Origin: Bacteroidota bacterium
GTDB taxonomy: Bacteria > Bacteroidota > Bacteroidia > Bacteroidales > Prolixibacteraceae
Length of the DNA: 64,000 nt
Reading direction: 5' to 3'
Assembly (NCBI GenBank): GCA_030698405.1
Contig: JAUYMU010000021.1
Span: forward strand, 1 to 64,000
The notes under the pieces were generated by a model. That model searched no databases. It saw only the letters and a list, made by a program, of their open reading frames with translations, and was not told the origin of the DNA. Shown piece by piece: positions 63,512 through 64,000 of the stretch; position 1 is the first letter of the stretch, and each line of letters begins with the position of its first letter. Made by a program: the position numbers and the translations under genes.

Positions 63512-64000
<489 letters not shown>

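Overview
The window reads as chromosomal DNA of a member of the Bacteroidota, most likely Bacteroidales/Marinilabiliales. The evidence is the gene content (PorZ-type T9SS protein with a C-terminal sorting domain, GH3-family protein, atpD-atpC pair split from the rest of the ATP synthase genes, roughly 790-residue FtsX/MacB permeases, CarboxypepD_reg TonB receptor), the weak Shine-Dalgarno signals, and promoters of the TTG-N20-TAnnTTTG type. Genus cannot be read from the sequence alone. No rRNA, tRNA or CRISPR array was recognised.

Layout. 1-2.6 kb is an accessory patch: the 5' part of an IS66 transposase running off the left edge, a small protein with a duplicated motif next to a probably 5'-truncated GNAT-like gene, and an AAA/DUF4143 ATPase behind a perfect inverted repeat. 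2.6-11.2 kb holds a membrane-anchored propeller protein, a U32 protein, a HigB-HigA toxin-antitoxin pair, secreted or lipoproteins, a ComB-like phosphatase and a MalY-like C-S lyase. 11.4-33.8 kb, almost all on the minus strand, is a large export array: TolC, HlyD adaptor, two ABC ATPases, five full FtsX/MacB permeases, a TonB receptor and a zinc-free alcohol dehydrogenase-like protein. Scars of at least three further permeases and two toxin-antitoxin cassettes on the opposite strand lie between these genes. Divergent from tolC is an NtrC-type response regulator and histidine kinase. A sigma54-like promoter precedes tolC, and a recurrent palindrome TGTCAA-N5-TTGACA occurs upstream of three minus-strand units.

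37-54.5 kb is mostly core genome: glycosyltransferase family 9, atpC-atpD, polyprenyl synthase, LytTR regulator, tsaB, DUF3108, efp, O-antigen ligase and chain-length genes, tyrS, cvpA, GH3, and an overlapping deoxynucleoside kinase-rdgB-porZ-recO operon. 54.5-64 kb has an aminotransferase-fold protein lacking its PLP lysine, an orphan XylF-like lipoprotein, a SPOR lipoprotein, a degenerate GIY-YIG protein, an acyl-CoA dehydrogenase, an RND/ABC adaptor, a TetR regulator, a sulfatase and the C-terminal end of an RND pump leaving the right edge.

A striking feature throughout is a set of palindromic elements of at least four kinds: a 373-bp MITE-like element with TIRs of about 36 bp, two smaller related elements, two copies of a 28-bp palindrome, a three-copy tandem of double hairpins, and a 15-bp-arm repeat. 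Almost all abut or overlap stop codons. The candidates I consider most worth follow-up are the sigma54/palindrome-linked export array, the MITE-like element and the lysine-less aminotransferase.
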